Translations under genes and position numbers: made by a program
Source of the DNA: Flavobacteriaceae bacterium
GTDB lineage: Bacteria; Bacteroidota; Bacteroidia; Flavobacteriales; Flavobacteriaceae
Length of the DNA: 33,342 nt
Reading direction: 5' to 3'
Assembly: GCA_002698745.1 (NCBI GenBank)
Contig: PAAD01000018.1
Span: 1 to 33,342 of the forward strand
Notes under the pieces: model-generated
What the model saw: only the letters and a program-made list of their open reading frames with translations
Databases searched by the model: none
What the model was told of the DNA's origin: nothing
Shown here: positions 16,122 through 23,997 of the stretch, piece by piece
How positions within the stretch are numbered: position 1 is the first letter of the stretch
How the letters are laid out: each line of letters begins with the position of its first letter

Positions 16122-17420
16122 ATGATGATTTCTATAAAAAAACGAAGATTAAATTCAATGTTGGGCTGTATATTTTTATGCATAACATATGTTAAATCAT
16201 TGTTTCTTTTTCTTGGTTTTATAATTGTATCGCAAACTATTACAGCACAAGAAGAAAATAATAGAAGATTGAGGTCACAGCTTTCGCCTTTTCTATCAAA
16301 GTCATATTTCAGCTTTAATTTTGGTGGAATTTATTACCCCTATTCAAACGAAAATTTAAAAGAAGGCTATACTTCATCTGGAACAAAAATGAATGCTTTT
16401 TCAGGCCGTTTACTTTTAGGGTATAAGCTTAGCAACAATACGGCTTTACAGTTTGGTGTGATCAGACCAGCCTCATGGTTCTCGTTTAAAGATATTGAGT
16501 ACAAAGGGCAAGAAAGCTCTGTTTGGGTAAATGCATGGACAATTTCATTAAAACAAAATATTAATGTTTTTAAAAAAACAGATTTTTTTATTGAACTTGG
16601 TGTAGCAAATACTTCAAGGGTTGGTATTTATAATAATGATACGCCTATATATGAGAGCGTGCGATATATTTCAAGCGTTTTAGGAACAGGCATCCAATAC
16701 AGACTCAATGAAAAATGGGACTTAATGTTAATGACAACTTATCTTCCTAAATCAATATCAAATAATCAACCCTATACCTTACAGTCTACGTTTGGAGCTA
16801 AATATAATTTAAAACAGGTTCCAAAAAATTTAGCTGAAAAATACCTTTCGGATAAATCATATTTTTTTCCAAAACAGTTTGTTAATGTTGGATATGGATC
16901 TGGAAATTTAGGTTTTTTTACAAACCGTTTTTTTTCTGCAAAAGCAAAGGCTGGCAATTATGAGAGTCTTGGAATCCCTATTTTCTGGCACGGAGACTTA
17001 GAAGCTAAGTCTGTTTTTTCGTTAACATATCAACGAACTGCTTTTAGAACCAAGCGATATTTCTCTTTAGATTGGGGCGCAAGTTTTACTTTTTTTAATA
17101 CACCTAAAAAATCATCTTTATATGCCCTCTCCATTTTTCCTGTATTGCGATTTTATTTATTTAGAACCAAAGGAGTGGATTTCTACACCAACTATTCTGT
17201 GATTGGGCCAACATATATTTCAAAATCTACCATTGATGGAATCAAAACTGGAACTGAGTTTACATATCAAGATTTTATGGGTGTAGGGGTCTTTTTCGGG
17301 TCATCTAAGCAATATAACCTGGATGTAAAAATAATGCATTACTCAAACGGAAATATATTTACGCAAAATGCTGGAGTAGCTATTCCACTTGTATTTAGCT
17401 TTGGGTATACGCTCCCATAA
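16122..17420 (+). CDS. PagL-like (acyloxyacyl hydrolase family) outer-membrane protein, double barrel
   Basis: A 432-residue protein with an N-terminal signal peptide or anchor, cleaved near TAQ-E (residue 43). It seems to hold two small beta-barrel regions: about 55-230 (generic outer-membrane barrel) and 250-432. The second carries HYSNG (406-410), the hallmark of lipid A 3-O-deacylase PagL, in MHYSNGNIFTQNAG. In Pseudomonas PagL the triad is His, Ser and Glu, with Glu 12 residues after Ser. Here that position is Ala420, so activity is uncertain. The gene is on the strand opposite sucA and odhB and visibly AT-rich: the 60 bases from 16561 are 25% G+C, against 50% in the 60 bases from 15481 in odhB. 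Two adjacent ATGs (16122, 16125) are possible starts. Confidence 0.75.
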   Translation: MMISIKKRRLNSMLGCIFLCITYVKSLFLFLGFIIVSQTITAQEENNRRLRSQLSPFLSKSYFSFNFGGIYYPYSNENLKEGYTSSGTKMNAFSGRLLLGYKLSNNTALQFGVIRPASWFSFKDIEYKGQESSVWVNAWTISLKQNINVFKKTDFFIELGVANTSRVGIYNNDTPIYESVRYISSVLGTGIQYRLNEKWDLMLMTTYLPKSISNNQPYTLQSTFGAKYNLKQVPKNLAEKYLSDKSYFFPKQFVNVGYGSGNLGFFTNRFFSAKAKAGNYESLGIPIFWHGDLEAKSVFSLTYQRTAFRTKRYFSLDWGASFTFFNTPKKSSLYALSIFPVLRFYLFRTKGVDFYTNYSVIGPTYISKSTIDGIKTGTEFTYQDFMGVGVFFGSSKQYNLDVKIMHYSNGNIFTQNAGVAIPLVFSFGYTLP

Positions 17421-17446
17421 AACAATTGAGAGTGGATGCGAATGTA

Positions 17447-20185
17447 CTAGCGCATATTGTCTTTGGTTTTATCAAATACAAACTCAATAATTTCTTTATG
17501 GCGCCGCTTAGATCGCGTTGAACTTCCTGCTGCAGGAGCACCGTAAAAACGGCGAGATGCAACACGAAAATCATGTGCTTGAGGAAGATGTAATAATAAA
17601 TGTCCATATGCACCCATATTTCGCGGCTCCTCCTGTGCCCATACCACCTCTGCTTTGGTATACTTTTTCATAACTGCTGTTATCTCATCTTTTGGTAAGG
17701 GGAATAATTGTTCAAGCCGAACCAATGCCACATCTTTACGCTGTTTGATTTCGCGGGCATCTAATAAATCGTAATAAAACTTCCCCGTACACAACACAAG
17801 TGTCTTTACCTCCTTAGATTTAACTGTATAATCATCAATTAAAGGCATAAAATGGCCTTTTGCCAACGCTTCTTTCGAAGAAACGGCCATTGGATGTCGC
17901 AATAAACTTTTGGGTGTAAACACCACCAATGGTTTTCGATATGTTGATTTAAGCTGTCGTCTTAACATGTGGAATAAATTGGCCGGTGTAGTTACGTCAG
18001 CCACGAACATATTGTCTTTGGCACAAAGCTGTAAATAGCGTTCCATTCGTGCAGAAGAATGCTCAGCACCCTGTCCTTCATAACCATGGGGGAGGAATAA
18101 AACCAAGCCATTCTGCATTTTCCATTTGTCTTCAGCAGACGAAAGGTATTGATCAATCATAATTTGTGCGCCGTTACTAAAATCACCAAACTGCGCTTCC
18201 CAAATGGTCAAGGCATTTGGACTAGCCATGGCAAAGCCATAATCGTAGCCCATAACCCCGTATTCGGAAAGGGAAGAGTTGAAAATATTAAAGCTCCCTT
18301 GGGATTTATTTAGGCTGTTTAAAAGCACCACTTCTTCTTCAGAATCTTCAACCTTCATCACTGCGTGTCGATGTGAGAACGTACCGCGTTCAACATCTTG
18401 CCCAGAAATACGCACATCATGACCTTCTGAAAGTAACGCTCCATAAGCCAACAACTCGCCCATAGCCCAATCCAATTGATTGCGCTCAAAATACATGGCC
18501 TTGCGGTCTTTTACCAAGCGTTCTGTTTTGCGCAAGAACTTTTTATTTAAAGGTAGTTCAGTAAGACTTCTTGCAATGGCATCCAATTTTTTTACCTCAA
18601 TGGTGGTGTCAACAGCCTGCAGCATGTCTTTTTGCTTGGCACGTTGATATCCGGTCCATTCGTCTTTCATAAACGGTGTGATAATTGTATTGGAAGCCTG
18701 TCGAGCATCTTCGAGCTTTTTTTCAAGTGTTTTCTTATAATCGGCTTCCATCTGATCCAAATCAGCTTGCTTAATAACACCTTTAGACATCAGTTTGGCA
18801 GCGTAGATATCTAGTGGGTTTTTATGCTTACCTATGGCTTTGTAGAGCTTGGGTTGCGTAAATCGTGGTTCGTCCCCTTCGTTATGGCCATATTTTCTGT
18901 ATCCAAGCAAGTCAATAAATACATCACGAGAAAAACGGTTTCGATATGCTAAAGCAAAATGCATAGCATGAACTACAGCCTCTACGTCATCGGCATTTAT
19001 ATGCAACACAGGTGAAAGGGTAACTTTGGCTACATCTGTACAATAGGTACTCGAACGCCCATCTAAGTAATTGGTGGTAAAGCCTATTTGATTATTGACA
19101 ACAATATGTATTGTACCACCTGTTCTGTATCCATCGAGTTGTGCCATTTGCACCACTTCATATACCACCCCCTGACCTGCAATAGCCGCATCACCGTGAA
19201 TGAGAATGGGCATTACTTTTCGGGTATTGCCATTGTAATTATTATCTTGTTTTGCACGTGTGATGCCTTCCACTACAGCATTAACTGCTTCTAAATGAGA
19301 AGGGTTGGGAGCAATATTCATGTTTACTTGATAGCCTGCATCTGTGGGACGTTTTGAGGTCCATCCCAAGTGATACTTGACATCTCCGTCAAATACCTCC
19401 TCTTTATAGTCTTTACCATCAAACTCACTAAAAATGTCTTGAGCGGGCTTACCAAAAATATTGGTCAGCGTATTGAGACGGCCTCTGTGTGCCATACCAA
19501 CCACAAACTCCTCCACCCCATCTTTTGCAGCCCCCTCAATCAAAGCATCTAAGGCTGGAATCAAAGACTCTCCTCCCTCTAAGGAAAAGCGTTTTTGTCC
19601 AACATATTTGGTGTGTAGGAAGCCCTCAAAGGCAACGGCTTCATTTAATTTTTTAAGAATGTGTTTTTTCTGATTGTTATCAAACGATGGATGATTACCG
19701 TTCTTATTAATCCATTTTTGAATCCAATTTACGCGCTGCGGATGACGGATAAACATATACTCCAAACCTATGGATTCGCAGTAAATACGCTCCAAGTGTA
19801 CAATAATATCAGCCAGTTTTGCTGGGCCAACACCTATAATTTCACCAGCAGAAAATACCGTGTCGAGGTCTTCATGTATCAATCCAAAATTTTCAATAGC
19901 AAGGGTAGGTTTGTATTTTCTACGCTCTCTCACTGGATTCGTACGTGTAAAAAGGTGTCCACTTCCTCGGTAACCGTCAATAAGTTTTACGACACGAAAT
20001 TCTTTGAGAACAGCTTCGGGGACTTTGTCGCCGGCATATTCGGCGCTGTTTTCTACACCAAAGTCAAATCCTTGGAAAAAGGCACGCCAGCTGGGCTCTA
20101 CGCTATCAGGGTTTATAAGGTATTGGTCGTAAAGCTGCGCAAAATGAGCGGCATGGGCTGCATTGAGAAACGAATACTTATCCAT
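17447..20185 (-). CDS. sucA: 2-oxoglutarate dehydrogenase E1 component
   Basis: A 912-residue thiamine-diphosphate-dependent E1 enzyme that decarboxylates 2-oxoglutarate and succinylates the E2 lipoyl group. The N-terminal tail with SFLNAAHAAHFAQLYDQYL and SVEPSWRAFFQGF is the E2-binding segment of OdhA/SucA proteins. GMAHRGRLN (230-238), HGDAAIAGQG (330-339) and VVNNQIGFT (362-370) are the cofactor and substrate motifs. The C-terminal transketolase-like domains follow in full. Length is normal. It faces a rightward umuC gene across a 106-base gap and converges with the PagL-like gene that separates it from odhB. Confidence 0.98.
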   Translation of the reverse strand: MDKYSFLNAAHAAHFAQLYDQYLINPDSVEPSWRAFFQGFDFGVENSAEYAGDKVPEAVLKEFRVVKLIDGYRGSGHLFTRTNPVRERRKYKPTLAIENFGLIHEDLDTVFSAGEIIGVGPAKLADIIVHLERIYCESIGLEYMFIRHPQRVNWIQKWINKNGNHPSFDNNQKKHILKKLNEAVAFEGFLHTKYVGQKRFSLEGGESLIPALDALIEGAAKDGVEEFVVGMAHRGRLNTLTNIFGKPAQDIFSEFDGKDYKEEVFDGDVKYHLGWTSKRPTDAGYQVNMNIAPNPSHLEAVNAVVEGITRAKQDNNYNGNTRKVMPILIHGDAAIAGQGVVYEVVQMAQLDGYRTGGTIHIVVNNQIGFTTNYLDGRSSTYCTDVAKVTLSPVLHINADDVEAVVHAMHFALAYRNRFSRDVFIDLLGYRKYGHNEGDEPRFTQPKLYKAIGKHKNPLDIYAAKLMSKGVIKQADLDQMEADYKKTLEKKLEDARQASNTIITPFMKDEWTGYQRAKQKDMLQAVDTTIEVKKLDAIARSLTELPLNKKFLRKTERLVKDRKAMYFERNQLDWAMGELLAYGALLSEGHDVRISGQDVERGTFSHRHAVMKVEDSEEEVVLLNSLNKSQGSFNIFNSSLSEYGVMGYDYGFAMASPNALTIWEAQFGDFSNGAQIMIDQYLSSAEDKWKMQNGLVLFLPHGYEGQGAEHSSARMERYLQLCAKDNMFVADVTTPANLFHMLRRQLKSTYRKPLVVFTPKSLLRHPMAVSSKEALAKGHFMPLIDDYTVKSKEVKTLVLCTGKFYYDLLDAREIKQRKDVALVRLEQLFPLPKDEITAVMKKYTKAEVVWAQEEPRNMGAYGHLLLHLPQAHDFRVASRRFYGAPAAGSSTRSKRRHKEIIEFVFDKTKDNMR

Positions 20186-20205
20186 TTAGGAATAATTATA
20201 CCAAA

Positions 20206-20213
20206 CAAATGTA
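20206..20213 (-). promoter_or_regulatory. Candidate -7 element for sucA
   Basis: Leftward TACATTTG fits TAnnTTTG and ends 20 bases before the sucA ATG. The expected -33 position falls in the inverted repeat at 20221-20236 and does not read TTTG, so the promoter may need an activator. Confidence 0.45.
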
Positions 20214-20220
20214 CTGCATT

Positions 20221-20236
20221 TGCGTTTATTAACGCA
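20221..20236. repeat. Inverted repeat TGCGTT-N4-AACGCA between sucA and umuC
   Basis: A perfect 6-bp inverted repeat with a 4-base spacer lies between the two divergent -7 boxes, directly upstream of the sucA box. Its position suits an operator for either gene. It could equally be chance, and I do not recognise the binding protein. Confidence 0.35.
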
Positions 20237-20280
20237 CTATTTCGTTGAAAAAAAACAGTTCATTATATAGTAAAAAAATG

Positions 20281-20288
20281 TAGCTTTG
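20281..20288 (+). promoter_or_regulatory. Candidate -7 element for umuC-umuD, leaderless
   Basis: TAGCTTTG fits TAnnTTTG and ends three bases before the GTG at 20292. The mRNA would start at or within a base or two of the start codon. An alternative TTG start at 20286 lies inside the box, which favours the GTG. Confidence 0.5.
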
Positions 20289-20291
20289 AGT

Positions 20292-21551
20292 GTGTTTGCT
20301 TTAGTCGATTGTAACAACTTCTACGCTTCTTGTGAGCGGATTTTTCAACCCACATTAAACGACAAGCCTATAGCTATTTTGTCCAACAATGACGGTTGTG
20401 TGATTGCGCGTAGTAACGAGGCCAAAGCCCTTGGACTACCCATGGGGGCGCCTGCACATAAGTTTTCGTCTTTTTTTAGGCAGTACAAGGTTCAAGTTTT
20501 TTCGTCTAATTATCCACTTTATGGTGATATGAGTCAGCGTGTGATGGATGTCTTACGTCAATTTACCCCTGAAGTAGAAGTATACAGCATTGACGAGGCA
20601 TTTTTACATTTTGAAGGCTTCGAACATTATGACATGGAAGCTTATGCACAACAAATACGCAAGCGTGTACGCAAATGGACCGGAATGCCTGTTAGCATTG
20701 GACTTGGCCCAAGTAAGGGTCTTGCTAAAGTAGCTAGCCGTGTGGCAAAAAAATTCGCTAATAAAACTAAAGGTGTCTATATAATTGACTCGGAAGAAAA
20801 GCGTATTAAGGCCCTCAAGTGGCTACCCATTGCAGATGTTTGGGGCATTGGTCGTCAGCATGCACGCCGATTGGCACTTAACGAAGTGAAAACCGCCTAT
20901 GACTTTACCCAGCTCAGTGACAATTGGGTACGCAAACAGATGAGCGTCGTGGGGTTGCGCCTAAAAAAAGACTTAGAAGGAAGCGCGACCATTCCCATGG
21001 AAATGATAGCCTCTCCCAAAAAAGCCATTGCCACTACCCGCAGTTTCGAGTCACTGATTACCTCCTGTGAAGAAGTACGCGAACGCATATCGACCTATGC
21101 AACGCTTTGTGCCGAAAAACTACGCAAACAGGGCAGCTGCTGCCATGCTGTATATGTGTTTGTTCGCAGCAATCCGTTTATGCCTGACTTGCCACAATAC
21201 CGCAACGGAATGTTGGTTACCATGCCCTTTGCCTCCCAGTCAAGTTTGACTATTAGTAAGCATGCACTAATGGGTTTAGAGCATATTTTCAAAAAGGGTA
21301 TTCAATACAAAAAAGCAGGGGTTATGGTCACAGGAATTGTTCCCAAAAACACAAAACAACTCACACTATTTGATGGCGAAGACAGCCGCCATGACGCATT
21401 GATGAAACGCATTGATCTACTACACCGCAAGTATGGCCCGCATAAAATCAAGCTCGCCAACCAAGACCTGAGCAGAACTTTTAAAATGAAACAAGCCCAC
21501 TTATCGCCCTGCTACACCACAGATATTCAAGATATTATTAAGGTAAAATGA
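20292..21551 (+). CDS. umuC: Y-family DNA polymerase, UmuC-type
   Basis: A 419-residue error-prone translesion polymerase, the catalytic subunit of polymerase V. The palm acidic residues are in FALVDCNNFYASCER and in YSIDEAFL. NNDGCVIARSNEAK is typical of UmuC rather than DinB. A helix-hairpin-helix region (WGIGRQHARRL) and little-finger domain follow. QLTLF near the C-terminus fits a beta-clamp binding motif. The tail HLSPCYTTDIQDI matches the DUF4113 region of UmuC. I chose the GTG at 20292; a TTG at 20286 would add two residues. The stop overlaps the umuD start (ATGA), so the two are translationally coupled. Confidence 0.95.
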   Translation: MFALVDCNNFYASCERIFQPTLNDKPIAILSNNDGCVIARSNEAKALGLPMGAPAHKFSSFFRQYKVQVFSSNYPLYGDMSQRVMDVLRQFTPEVEVYSIDEAFLHFEGFEHYDMEAYAQQIRKRVRKWTGMPVSIGLGPSKGLAKVASRVAKKFANKTKGVYIIDSEEKRIKALKWLPIADVWGIGRQHARRLALNEVKTAYDFTQLSDNWVRKQMSVVGLRLKKDLEGSATIPMEMIASPKKAIATTRSFESLITSCEEVRERISTYATLCAEKLRKQGSCCHAVYVFVRSNPFMPDLPQYRNGMLVTMPFASQSSLTISKHALMGLEHIFKKGIQYKKAGVMVTGIVPKNTKQLTLFDGEDSRHDALMKRIDLLHRKYGPHKIKLANQDLSRTFKMKQAHLSPCYTTDIQDIIKVK

Positions 21552-21982
21552 AAAAAACACCAATCCTATATTTTTATAGCCCCGACACCAACAACGAAGC
21601 CAATGTTTGGCTGGCAGGCACAGGCATTTCTGCAGGTTTTCCCTCCCCTGCAGACGACTTTAAAGAAGTCCGCATAAGCCTTGACAAAGCTGTGGTTAAA
21701 AACAAAGCTGCTACGTTCTATGCACGAGTGGCAGGGCAATCTATGGTAGGCGCTGGACTGGACGATGGCGATTTACTAGTTATTGACCGGAGCTTGGAGC
21801 CAGAAAACGGTAAAATTGCAGTGTGCTTTGTGGATGGGGAGTTTACCGTGAAGCGACTCAAGGTAGCTGAAAACTGTGTATGGCTGATCCCCGAAAACGA
21901 ACAATACAAGCCTTTAAAAGTAACCCAAGATGATGAGCTTATTATTTGGGGGATAGTTACCCATGTGCTAAAAGCGGTGTAA
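21548..21982 (+). CDS. umuD: UmuD-type autoproteolytic subunit of DNA polymerase V
   Basis: A 144-residue LexA/UmuD-type S24 peptidase. Alignment to E. coli UmuD is direct: the cleavage site is Ala29-Gly30 in ISAGFPSPADDF (Cys24-Gly25 in E. coli), the nucleophile is Ser65 in AGQSM and the general base is Lys102 in FTVKRLK. All are offset by exactly five residues. In E. coli, RecA-driven self-cleavage gives UmuD', which activates UmuC, and the intact residues imply the same here. No DNA-binding domain is present, so it is not LexA. It follows umuC by a 4-base overlap, the reverse of the E. coli umuD-umuC order. Confidence 0.95.
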   Translation: MKKTPILYFYSPDTNNEANVWLAGTGISAGFPSPADDFKEVRISLDKAVVKNKAATFYARVAGQSMVGAGLDDGDLLVIDRSLEPENGKIAVCFVDGEFTVKRLKVAENCVWLIPENEQYKPLKVTQDDELIIWGIVTHVLKAV

Positions 21983-22090
21983 AAACATTCAATTGTCAAG
22001 AGAGTTTTAAAACTAGACGGAAGGAACAAGATACCGCTGGGCTTATATGGAATTAATATTCTAAGTATAGCCTAAATGGGTTGAAATAAA

Positions 22091-22116
22091 AACAACTAAA
22101 AATGAACTAGTTTTTC
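22091..22116 (-). terminator. Possible terminator downstream of tRNA-Leu
   Basis: Read leftward, AACTA and TAGTT form a 5-bp stem with a loop of about nine bases, followed by a T-rich run. It lies just past the 3' end of the tRNA gene. The stem is weak. Confidence 0.3.
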
Positions 22117-22126
22117 GGATAATTTG

Positions 22127-22208
22127 TACCTCGGGTGGGAATCGAACCCACACTCCTTGCAGAACCGGATTTTGAATCCGGCGCGTCTACCAATTCCGCC
22201 ACCGAGGC
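22127..22208 (-). tRNA. tRNA-Leu (anticodon CAA)
   Basis: An 82-base tRNA gene read leftward. The acceptor stem is GCCTCGG/CCGAGGT (a G-U first pair), the D-stem GCG/CGC, and the anticodon stem CCGGA/TCCGG around TTCAAAA gives anticodon CAA, reading UUG. A 13-base variable region fits the class II (Leu) shape, and the T-stem is GTGGG/CCCAC with loop TTCGATT. The discriminator base is A, and the 3' CCA is not encoded. It stands alone between umuD and prs. Confidence 0.95.
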
Positions 22209-22291
22209 TAAAGGAAGGCAAATGTAGCCAATATTTTTAATGCTTGACAAGAAAAAACAGTCAAGCATTTATGAGGGCTCAAATAAATTCC

Positions 22292-22299
22292 TACATTTG
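22292..22299 (+). promoter_or_regulatory. Candidate -7 element for prs-rplY
   Basis: TACATTTG fits TAnnTTTG and ends 18 bases before the prs ATG at 22318. It supports this start over an earlier in-frame ATG at 22240, which lies upstream of the box. Confidence 0.45.
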
Positions 22300-22317
22300 C
22301 AGCCCGCACGAAAAACT

Positions 22318-23259
22318 ATGGGAAAAATAACAATCGAATCAAAGATATTTGCGTGCACGCAAACTCAAGCTCTAGGTAAGGAAATTGCCAAACAATATGG
22401 TATATCTATGGGCAACGTATTATTTACCCGATACAGCGATGGTGAATACCAACCTTCGTTTGAAGAATCGATTCGTGGATCACGTATCTTCATAATTGGT
22501 TCCACCAACCCAACTTCTGATAATTTGATGGAAATGTTACTTATGTTAGATGCTGCAAAACGTGCTTCAGCCCGGCATATCACTGCCGTGATGCCTTATT
22601 TTGGTTGGGCTAGACAAGACCGAAAAGACAAACCAAGAGTTCCGATAGGCGCTAAATTAGCAGCCAAATTATTGGAAACAGCTGGTGCTACCCGCATCAT
22701 CACTATGGATTTACATGCCGATCAAATTCAAGGTTTCTTTGAAAAACCCGTAGATCATTTATTTGCATCCTCATTATTTTTACCTTACATCAAATCACTA
22801 AATCTTGATGCCCTTACCATAGCATCACCAGATATGGGCGGTTCAAAACGAGCATATGCATATTCACGTTTTTTGGAAAGCGATGTTGTTATCTGCTACA
22901 AACAACGTAAAAAAGCCAATATAATTTCGCATATGGAACTCATCGGAGATGTAAAAGGTAAAAACGTTGTGTTGGTAGATGATATGGTCGATACCGCAGG
23001 AACGCTGACTCGTGCCGCAGATCTCATGATGGAACGTGGTGCCAAGAGTGTACGTGCAGTCTGTACACATCCATTGCTTTCAGGGAAAGCTTACGAACAT
23101 GTTGAAGCATCAAAATTATCTGAACTCATCGTAACGGATTCTATACCGCTTGCTAAAAAGAGTAAAAAAATTAAAGTATTGAGCTGTGCTCAATTGTTTG
23201 CTGACGTGATGTATAATGTACATCACAACGAGTCTATCTCAAACAAATTTATCATGTAA
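22318..23259 (+). CDS. prs: Ribose-phosphate pyrophosphokinase
   Basis: A 313-residue PRPP synthetase, transferring pyrophosphate from ATP to ribose 5-phosphate to feed nucleotide, histidine and NAD synthesis. Family motifs are TRYSDGEYQPSFEESIRG (37-54), MPYFGWARQDRKD (92-104), the signature MDLHADQIQGFF (130-141) and the PRPP-binding loop VVLVDDMVDTAGT (217-229). I chose the ATG at 22318, which gives the normal length; an upstream ATG at 22240 adds 26 unrelated residues. rplY follows after 12 bases, probably in the same transcript. Confidence 0.97.
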   Translation: MGKITIESKIFACTQTQALGKEIAKQYGISMGNVLFTRYSDGEYQPSFEESIRGSRIFIIGSTNPTSDNLMEMLLMLDAAKRASARHITAVMPYFGWARQDRKDKPRVPIGAKLAAKLLETAGATRIITMDLHADQIQGFFEKPVDHLFASSLFLPYIKSLNLDALTIASPDMGGSKRAYAYSRFLESDVVICYKQRKKANIISHMELIGDVKGKNVVLVDDMVDTAGTLTRAADLMMERGAKSVRAVCTHPLLSGKAYEHVEASKLSELIVTDSIPLAKKSKKIKVLSCAQLFADVMYNVHHNESISNKFIM

Positions 23260-23271
23260 TAAATAATAAAT

Positions 23272-23931
23272 ATGAAATCAATTACCATCAACGGATCTAA
23301 AAGAGAAAGCGTGGGCAAAGTAGCTACTAAAGCCTTACGTAATGCTGGAGAGGTTCCTTGCGTATTATACGGAGGGGAAGCGCCAGTGCATTTTGCTGCA
23401 GACGAAAGAGCGTTTACCAAGCTTGTATATACTCCCAATGCGCATACGGTGGTTATCGACCTAGGCGATAATGTAACGTTTAATGCCATTTTGCAGGATA
23501 TTCAGTTTCATCCTGTTTCTGATAAAATTCTACATATTGACTTTTATCAATTATTTGACGACAAAGAAGTTTCAATGAATATTCCTGTTGTAATTAAAGG
23601 ATCAGCGCCAGGTGTACTTAACTCAGGTGGGGTATTAAGTCGAAACAAGCGTAAGCTTAAAGTACGTGCTTTACCAGCCAATTTACCTGATATAATCGAA
23701 GCGGACATTTCTGAACTTGAGCTTGGAGACAAGTTATATGTTACAGAACTAGCTGACGAAAAATTTAAATTTTTACACCCAGACAACACCGTTGTATGTC
23801 AAGTACGTACATCTAGAGTCTCCCTTCAAATTGAAGATGAAGTGGAAGGTGCTGAGGAAGGTGCTGAAGGTGTTGAAGTAGCCGACGGAGCTGAAGGAAG
23901 TACTGAAGAAAGCACTTCTTCTGAAAAATAA
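23272..23931 (+). CDS. rplY: 50S ribosomal protein L25 (Ctc form)
   Basis: A 219-residue L25 of the long Ctc/TL5 type. The N-terminal domain (about 1-90) binds 5S rRNA and opens with [23 protein letters not shown] and [16 protein letters not shown] are characteristic. The C-terminal domain follows to about residue 185. The last 30 or so residues are a low-complexity acidic tail rich in Glu, Gly and Ala, probably disordered. It follows prs by 12 bases, a common pairing, and is closed by a strong terminator. Confidence 0.96.
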   Translation: MKSITINGSKRESVGKVATKALRNAGEVPCVLYGGEAPVHFAADERAFTKLVYTPNAHTVVIDLGDNVTFNAILQDIQFHPVSDKILHIDFYQLFDDKEVSMNIPVVIKGSAPGVLNSGGVLSRNKRKLKVRALPANLPDIIEADISELELGDKLYVTELADEKFKFLHPDNTVVCQVRTSRVSLQIEDEVEGAEEGAEGVEVADGAEGSTEESTSSEK

Positions 23932-23953
23932 AATTAAAATAAATCAATTTTTT

Positions 23954-23990
23954 AAAAGCATCCTACAAAACACTGGGATGCTTTTTTTAT
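23954..23990 (+). terminator. Rho-independent terminator after rplY
   Basis: AAAAGCATCC (23954-23963) pairs with GGATGCTTTT (23976-23985), a 10-bp stem with a 12-base loop, followed by a T-run. It ends within about ten bases of the pth ATG. Confidence 0.9.
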
Positions 23991-23997
23991 TTTTACA

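Noticed and set aside
19661-20248. A 195-codon rightward frame opposite sucA
   Set aside because: It lies inside the strongly supported sucA gene and its translation resembles no family.
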